Assembly (NCBI RefSeq): GCF_030283205.1
Contig: NZ_JASNWF010000003.1
Location: forward strand, 186,001-250,000
DNA: 64,000 bases
DNA from: Actinomadura opuntiae
GTDB lineage: Bacteria; Actinomycetota; Actinomycetes; Streptosporangiales; Streptosporangiaceae
Direction of reading: 5' to 3'
Numbering within the stretch: position 1 is the first letter of the stretch; every line of letters begins with the position of its first letter. Position numbers and translations under genes: made by a program. The notes under the pieces are model-generated. The model ran no database searches. It saw nothing but the letters and a program-made list of their open reading frames with translations, and had not been told where the DNA came from. Positions 59,314 through 64,000 of this stretch are shown piece after piece.

Positions 59314-60582
59314 CTAGGAGATTTTCAGGCTCTCGATCCGCCGCTCGAACGCCGTCCGCTCGGCGGTGCTGCGGGCCAGCGCGATCGCGTGCTCGTAGTG
59401 CCCCCGGGCTGCGGCGTGGCGGCCGGCCCGCCGTTCCAGGTCGGCAAGGGCGGCCCAGTAGAAGGGGTACCGGGACAGCTTGGGCTCTTCCGCCAGGGCG
59501 ATCAGCTCGCGGCGGCCGTCGTCGACGCCGTCCCGTTCGGCCACGGCCAGCGCGCGGTTGAGCGCCACGACGGGGCTCCAGGACCGTTCGGCGAGGACCT
59601 GGTAGAAGCCGATGATCCTCTCCCAGTCCGTCTCCTGGACCGACGGCGCGATCGCGTGCTCGCAGGCGATGCCGGCCTCCAGATGCCAGCGGGACAGGTG
59701 ATCCCCGGTGGCCGCGTGGGCGAGATGGACCAGACCGCGCTCGATACGCGCCCGATCCCAGCGGCTCCGGTCCTGGTCCTCCAGGGGGACGAACACCCCG
59801 TGCTCGTCCATGCGCGTCGACAGTCGAGCGGTGCCGAAGCAGAACAGGGCGGCCAAGGCGTGGATGTCCGGATGGGCAGTCGACTTGGCCTGCAGCAGCA
59901 ACTCGGTGAGACGCAGGGCGTCGTCGCACATGAAAGGACGCACCGGGTCCTGCGGGTTGCTGCCGTGATAGCCCTCGTTGAACAGCAGGTACAGCGATCG
60001 CAGGACCGAGCCCCGCCGGGTGTCGAGGTCGGGCAGGTCGTCCACGTCGGGCAACCGGCCCAGCTCACGCAGACGTCCGCGACCGCGATGCAGGCGTCGA
60101 TCGATGGTCTGGGTGTCCACGAGGAACGCTTGACCGATCTCCTTGGGCGACAGCCCGCACAGCCACCGGAGGATCATGGTGACGTGCGTCTCGCGGCTCA
60201 GGCCGGGGTCGCAAACGGCGAACATCATCGACAACTGGCCGGCTCCCTCGGCAGCCGGAGCCAGGGCCGCTTCGATGGTGTCGGTCAGCGCGGTCGTCGT
60301 CGCCAGTTCGGGCAGCAGAGAGCGGCGCCGCTGTTCCCGGCGGATGATGTCGACCGCCCGGTTGTGGGCCGCCCGGACGATCCATGCCTTGGGGTCCTTC
60401 GGCAGCCCGAAGCGCCACGCCTGCATGGCGCTGACCAGCGCGTCATGGACGACGTCCTCGGCGAGCGGGATGTTCGATGGGCCCAGCACCCGGATCAGCG
60501 CGCTGACCAGGTGCGCGTACTCCCTGCGAAACAGATCCTCTACCAGTTCCGCAGACGAGAGTGCTTCGGGCCCGTCGTTCAC
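59314..60582 (-). CDS. ECF sigma factor with DUF6596 C-terminal extension
   Basis: 422 residues from GTG 60582. Sigma region 2 (EDLFRREYAHLVSALIRVLG through DALVSAMQAWRFGLPKDPKA), region 4 (LRWLCGLSPKEIGQAFLVDT with TIDRRLHRGRGRLRELG), then the 200-residue DUF6596 domain with YLLFNEGYHGSN and VVALNRALAVAERDGVDDGR, and a TPR-like end (YPFYWAALADLERRAGRHAA). Such long ECF factors are thought to be controlled by the extension and by a YCII partner, here the gene 5 bases upstream. Targets unknown. Confidence 0.93.
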   Translation of the reverse strand: MNDGPEALSSAELVEDLFRREYAHLVSALIRVLGPSNIPLAEDVVHDALVSAMQAWRFGLPKDPKAWIVRAAHNRAVDIIRREQRRRSLLPELATTTALTDTIEAALAPAAEGAGQLSMMFAVCDPGLSRETHVTMILRWLCGLSPKEIGQAFLVDTQTIDRRLHRGRGRLRELGRLPDVDDLPDLDTRRGSVLRSLYLLFNEGYHGSNPQDPVRPFMCDDALRLTELLLQAKSTAHPDIHALAALFCFGTARLSTRMDEHGVFVPLEDQDRSRWDRARIERGLVHLAHAATGDHLSRWHLEAGIACEHAIAPSVQETDWERIIGFYQVLAERSWSPVVALNRALAVAERDGVDDGRRELIALAEEPKLSRYPFYWAALADLERRAGRHAAARGHYEHAIALARSTAERTAFERRIESLKIS

Positions 60583-60587
60583 CGGGG

Positions 60588-60965
60588 TCAGATCCGATGA
60601 TCCTGGATCGGCCGTACCTCGACGGACCCGCCGAACTCGTACGTCGGGCACCCGCGCGCGACCTCGACGGCGTCTTCCAGAGAGGCCGCCTCGAAGATCA
60701 TGCTGCCGGTCACGAGATCCTTCGACTCGGCGTACGGGCCGTCGGTGACCAGGTCCCGACCGCGGACCGTCGCCCCGGGCCCGTCGAGCGCGGTTCCGGT
60801 GTTGCGCCTGCCCTGTCCGGCCAGCTCCTCCGACCAGCGATACCACTTCTCGACATGAGCCTGAAGCTCGGACGGCGACAGGTCATGACGCGAAACAGCA
60901 CCTCCACGGAAGATCAACATGAACGTGCTCCGCGGGGTGTGGTCCTCGCCATCGGGTTCCGGCAT
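60588..60965 (-). CDS. YCII-family (DGPF) protein, sigma partner
   Basis: 125 residues from ATG 60965 (GGAGG 6 bases before). STFMLIFRGGAVSRHDLSPS opens the fold, and RDLVTDGPYAESKDLVTGSM is the DGP(F/Y) motif with the usual ESK. It lies 5 bases before the ECF sigma start, so they are translated together. A paralogue with a destroyed sigma gene is at 30934. Confidence 0.9.
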   Translation of the reverse strand: MPEPDGEDHTPRSTFMLIFRGGAVSRHDLSPSELQAHVEKWYRWSEELAGQGRRNTGTALDGPGATVRGRDLVTDGPYAESKDLVTGSMIFEAASLEDAVEVARGCPTYEFGGSVEVRPIQDHRI

Positions 60966-61079
60966 CACGGCCTCCATGTTTCCGCCACCAGGCTTGCTCG
61001 GATCCAGCGATCACCTGGGCCCGACCCCAGCGCCACACCGACGGCGACAAGTCCGGCCCGAAAGCAATACCACAGCATC

Positions 61080-61165
61080 GGCCGGCGGATGCGCCAGTGG
61101 CCGCGGATCCAGGTGGCCAGGCCGGCGGGACGGGCCTGGTGGGCGGCGAGGCTGGTGAACGGCGA
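61080..61165 (-). pseudogene. ISAs1-family transposase, C-terminal remnant
   Basis: Minus-strand frame TSLAAHQARPAGLATWIRGH followed by WRIRR. It matches 'TSL.A.QA.P..LA.WIRGHW.IEN' of ISAs1-type transposases, a segment just before the last catalytic Glu. Only some 28 residues remain; sequence on both sides is unrelated. The stretch from here to 61342 is otherwise empty and fairly AT-rich at 61180-61320. Confidence 0.6.
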
Positions 61166-61342
61166 GCCGGGGGTCCCCCGCGCTCTACTCGATTACTATT
61201 CGTCTCCTCAATACCGTCCATCCAGGAGAATGATTTCCCGGCTCTGTCGGGGTTCAGGCACAGTTGGGGCATTCCCAACTCAAATTAGCGAGACAACCCG
61301 TATACACCTGCACAGTCACGAACTGGAACGGCTGGAGAGCAG

Positions 61343-62605
61343 TTGCCCGCACAAGCGCATTCCACCGGGCCGCGCCGCTGGCGCGAACAACGATGGCTGG
61401 TCGACGAGGCGATCAGGAACAGCGGCATCGAATGGGATCAGCCGCGCTTGGCCTACACCCTCGGCCCGGTCGGCGGTGACGGCGCCGCCGGAGACATGCT
61501 GCAGATCCGGACCAGAGTGCGGAAGGTCTCCGACTTCGTCCCCGTGGTGAGCTCCGTGGCCCTGCGGCGCGAGCGCCTGGCCCAGGCCGCCGAAGACGAC
61601 GGCCACCACCTCACGGCAGGCGAACACTGGTTCGCCGCCGCGCTGCTGTGGTCTCTGGCGTGCTGGCCTCTCTGGGAGACCACCCAAGAACTCATCGACA
61701 TCGACGCCCGCAAGAACGCCGCCTACCTCAAATGGGCCGCCCACGCCCGCCACCAGGTGGAGCGCGTCGACATCCCTTTCCAGGGAACGACGCTGCCGGC
61801 CTGGCTTCACCTCCCGCCCGGCTACGACGGCATCACACCGCTACCGACCGTCCTCGCCTGCGGCGGCATGGACGCTCCCCGGGAGACCGTGGTCGCCAGG
61901 CAGGAAGACGGACTCCTCGCCCGCGGATGCGCAGTCCTCGCCTTCGACGGCCCGGGCCAGGGCGAGGCACCGATCCACGGCGCACACGTCACGCCGACCG
62001 CCTGGATCGAGGCCGGCGAAGCGCTGATGACCTGGGCACGGAACAGACCCGACATCGACGCCGACCGGCTGGCGTGCTGGGGAACGAGTTTCGGCTCCTT
62101 CTGGATCACCCAGCTCGCCGCGACCCAACCGGCGCTGCTCGGCTGCGCAGCAGCCCTGCCGGTCTTCGAACCCGGCGCGACCACCGTCTTCGAACAGGCC
62201 TGCCCCACCTTCAAAGCCCGCCACATGTGGATGGCGGGCCTGAGCGACGAGGCCGCCTTCGACCAGATGGCCGGCGGCTACGACCTACGTCCCCTCGTCA
62301 GCGAGATGACCGTTCCCTGGCTGGTGGTCGGCGGCGAGGCGGACGAACTGTCCCCGGTCGAATGGGTCCACCGGCTGGCCGCGACCTGCCCGGCCCCCAG
62401 CACCCTGCTGATCTACCAAGGCGCCCGGCATTCCATGACCGAGTCCATGGCGCCCGTGCTCGGACCACCGTGGCGATCCGCCATCGCGGACTGGATCGCC
62501 GACCGCATCGCCGGCCGCGAAGCACAAAGCAAATACCTGTACGTCACCACCACCGGAAATGTGGAGCACCGCCCCCACCCCCGCGAAACCGACACCGCGC
62601 CATAG
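61343..62605 (+). CDS. FrsA-like alpha/beta hydrolase
   Basis: 420 residues from TTG 61343 (GGAGAG upstream). A helical N-terminal half of about 145 residues (AGEHWFAAALLWSLACWPLW) precedes the hydrolase core: LACGGMDAPRETV oxyanion strand, CWGTSFGSFW nucleophile S249, VVGGEADELSP acid, GARHSMTES His363. The layout matches FrsA/2,6-dihydropseudooxynicotine hydrolase-type enzymes that cut C-C or ester bonds of small metabolites. It is bracketed by two ISAs1 remnants, so it may have been mobilised. Confidence 0.88.
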   Translation: MPAQAHSTGPRRWREQRWLVDEAIRNSGIEWDQPRLAYTLGPVGGDGAAGDMLQIRTRVRKVSDFVPVVSSVALRRERLAQAAEDDGHHLTAGEHWFAAALLWSLACWPLWETTQELIDIDARKNAAYLKWAAHARHQVERVDIPFQGTTLPAWLHLPPGYDGITPLPTVLACGGMDAPRETVVARQEDGLLARGCAVLAFDGPGQGEAPIHGAHVTPTAWIEAGEALMTWARNRPDIDADRLACWGTSFGSFWITQLAATQPALLGCAAALPVFEPGATTVFEQACPTFKARHMWMAGLSDEAAFDQMAGGYDLRPLVSEMTVPWLVVGGEADELSPVEWVHRLAATCPAPSTLLIYQGARHSMTESMAPVLGPPWRSAIADWIADRIAGREAQSKYLYVTTTGNVEHRPHPRETDTAP

Positions 62606-62671
62606 GCCGGCAGTCCGTCCTGTGGAGGAACCTCACAGCCCGCCTCGCGCGTCCGCCACAGCCTGACGTCG

Positions 62672-62936
62672 TTGTTAATGGCGGCCGCGGCGGCGGTGCT
62701 GGCCGGAGCGACATCGTTCACCGCGGTCGGCGAATGGGTCGCAGACGCGCCGCCGCATGTCCTGGCCGCTCTGGGCGTCCGCCATAATCCTCTGACCCGC
62801 CAGATCCGGCCGCTGGACGACGGGAAGTGGCGGACCGTCACCGTCTACGCCATCACCAGCCTGGACGCCCACCAGGCAACCCCCTGCCCAGTTCGCCGTC
62901 TGGATCCGCGGCCACTGGCAACTGCGCCCAGCATGA
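62672..62936 (+). pseudogene. ISAs1-family transposase, internally deleted
   Basis: N-terminal part MAAAAAVLAGATSFTAVGEW and VADAPPHVLAALGVRHNPLT, then a jump of about 250 residues to VYAITSLDAHQA, and after a frameshift near 62885 QFAVWIRGHWQLRP, ending at TGA 62934-62936. These are the first and late segments of one ISAs1-type protein, so the catalytic centre has been deleted. It is on the opposite strand to the fragment at 61080. Confidence 0.7.
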
Positions 62937-63047
62937 ATAAGACGGACATGACGCGGTACGCCGAGGCCCTGGAGGTTGTTTCCTCTGCCGTTCCTTCACC
63001 GCCTGGCCCTCGCAGACGGTGAAGTTGCCGGAGGTGGCTGCGTTCGC
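62937..63047. other. Short intergenic region
   Basis: No gene or terminator is evident between the transposase relic and the end of the convergent methyltransferase gene. Confidence 0.4.
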
Positions 63048-63893
63048 TCAGGTGACCCGCGCGGCCACCAGGGTCTCGAAGGTATAGGGCCGCAGCCCAT
63101 CGGTACGGCCGGCGAAGTACCGCTGCTGGAGGTCTGCACGTGCGGGATGGTCCACGACCTTCAGCCCGCACCGGCTGATCAGCCTCTCGATCTCGATCAC
63201 CGGCCAGCCGGGCTGAAGAGGCTCGCCGACAGAAGCCGCGATCGGCGTGTAGATCCGGGCGAATTCCGTCCCCACGTCATCCAGCACAGAGTCCTCGGCC
63301 CGGTAGGAGAACACCACCTCAGACCCGGGAGCAGCCGCCGCGATCGTGCGCAACATCGACTCGATCGCCTGTGCCGTCAGATAGGGGGCGACACCCGTCC
63401 AGCAGAACATCGCCGGCTGCGCCCAATCGAACCCGGCCGCGCCCAGAGCATCCCGAACCGGTTCGGCCTCGAAATCAACCGGCACGAACACCTGCGAGTC
63501 GCTGAGCGGCAGGCCGAGTTCCCTGACCCGCTCGAGCTTCCAGGCCTGGGAAGCAGGATGATCAACCTCGAGCACCGTCAGCGAGCCGAGCAGATCCGGC
63601 CGCCGCCACGCCAACGAGTCAAGCCCCGCGCCAAGAATCACGTACTGCGTGAAGGCGCCAGCGGCCAGCCGGTCCTCGGCGTACCGGCTGCGGGTGCAGA
63701 CAGCCGCGCGGGACTCGCGACGGACCGGACCGGGGAACAGCGGATCGAACCGGTCTCGCAGCTCCCGCCATACCGGGCCGACAAGCACCAGGGCCAGCAC
63801 ATCATCCAGTACCCACGGCGACGCCGTCTCCAGGCGAAACAATCCACGCGACACGGCCGCGAACATCGCCGTCCTGCTCGGCGCGCTCTCCAT
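63048..63893 (-). CDS. Class I SAM-dependent methyltransferase (TIGR00027/LCM-like)
   Basis: 281 residues from ATG 63893 after GAGGAGGAA. CTRSRYAEDRLAAGAFTQYV and ILGAGLDSLAWRRPDLL form the SAM loop, VLEVDHPASQAWKLERVREL is the strand with the acidic ribose ligand, and MFCWTGVAPYLTAQAIESML follows, all as in the TIGR00027 group related to leucine carboxyl methyltransferases. Members methylate carboxyl or hydroxyl groups of secondary metabolites; the target here is unknown. Upstream 100 bases to the window end show no gene. Confidence 0.92.
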   Translation of the reverse strand: MESAPSRTAMFAAVSRGLFRLETASPWVLDDVLALVLVGPVWRELRDRFDPLFPGPVRRESRAAVCTRSRYAEDRLAAGAFTQYVILGAGLDSLAWRRPDLLGSLTVLEVDHPASQAWKLERVRELGLPLSDSQVFVPVDFEAEPVRDALGAAGFDWAQPAMFCWTGVAPYLTAQAIESMLRTIAAAAPGSEVVFSYRAEDSVLDDVGTEFARIYTPIAASVGEPLQPGWPVIEIERLISRCGLKVVDHPARADLQQRYFAGRTDGLRPYTFETLVAARVT

Positions 63894-64000
63894 GCATTCC
63901 TCCTCGCCGGCCAGAGCCCACGCGCGCCCACTCTGCGCACTTCACAGGATGCGCCTGAAACGCCCTGACGGCCACAGCCAGATCGCCTGCCGCCACGATC

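Overview
The window is very GC-rich and uses GTG and TTG starts freely. It carries two conservon operons, a SigE-type sigma factor next to a CU044_5270-like protein, and many DHA2 drug exporters. Together these point to the chromosome of a filamentous actinomycete, most likely of the Streptosporangiales/Thermomonosporaceae type (for example Actinomadura). That placement is inferred from gene content only. The layout is accessory in character: short operons of detoxification enzymes, exporters and regulators are separated by broken genes and transposase scraps.

Layout. 0-4.6 kb: an MFS exporter/cupin/epimerase operon, a tautomerase, and a divergent LysR gene interrupted by a frameshift. 4.6-8.3 kb: relics (integrase C-terminus, 3' half of a tRNA, PucR regulator, ABC ATPase tail) around a RibD-like reductase and a VOC protein. 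8.7-15.3 kb: conservon A (cvnA-cvnB-cvnC-cvnD), then a small protein, a polyprenyl synthase and a latex-clearing-protein-like oxygenase. 15.5-22.2 kb: SnoaL-like protein, M28 membrane peptidase, Tn3 relic, aldo/keto reductase, flavodoxin-like reductase and a divergent TetR. 22.2-26 kb: mostly decayed DNA with a spermidine-synthase-like gene and an unknown 169-residue protein. 26-31.3 kb: YbdK-type ligase, a duplicated DUF6924 protein, a divergent XRE/SDR pair and a YCII protein.

32.2-39.4 kb: a minus-strand cluster with tightly coupled genes (ABC substrate-binding protein, ATPase, two permeases, alcohol dehydrogenase, bicupin, TAXI-type binding protein). It faces an IclR remnant that has lost its DNA-binding domain and looks like an uptake-plus-catabolism unit for an unknown small acid. 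39.5-44.4 kb: a MarR gene with a clear operator and an unknown divergent protein, a fused MFS/LysR deletion scar, and an intact LysR/MFS divergent pair. 44.4-48.5 kb: conservon B on the minus strand with a styrene-monooxygenase-like flavoprotein downstream; its cvnA is short, has no membrane sensor and is frameshifted.

49-55 kb: a nucleotidyltransferase; an unusual membrane protein with three repeats resembling IF-2 domain IV, translationally coupled to a tiny upstream ORF; and divergently a SigE sigma factor, a CU044_5270-like protein and a secreted repeat protein. 55-64 kb: epoxide hydrolase, RibD-like reductase, MFS, an ECF sigma factor (DUF6596 type) with its YCII partner, an alpha/beta hydrolase bracketed by two ISAs1 remnants, and a TIGR00027-type methyltransferase.

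The two conservon operons and the IF-2-like membrane protein locus are the most interesting parts. No CRISPR array, complete tRNA, rRNA or complete insertion sequence was seen.
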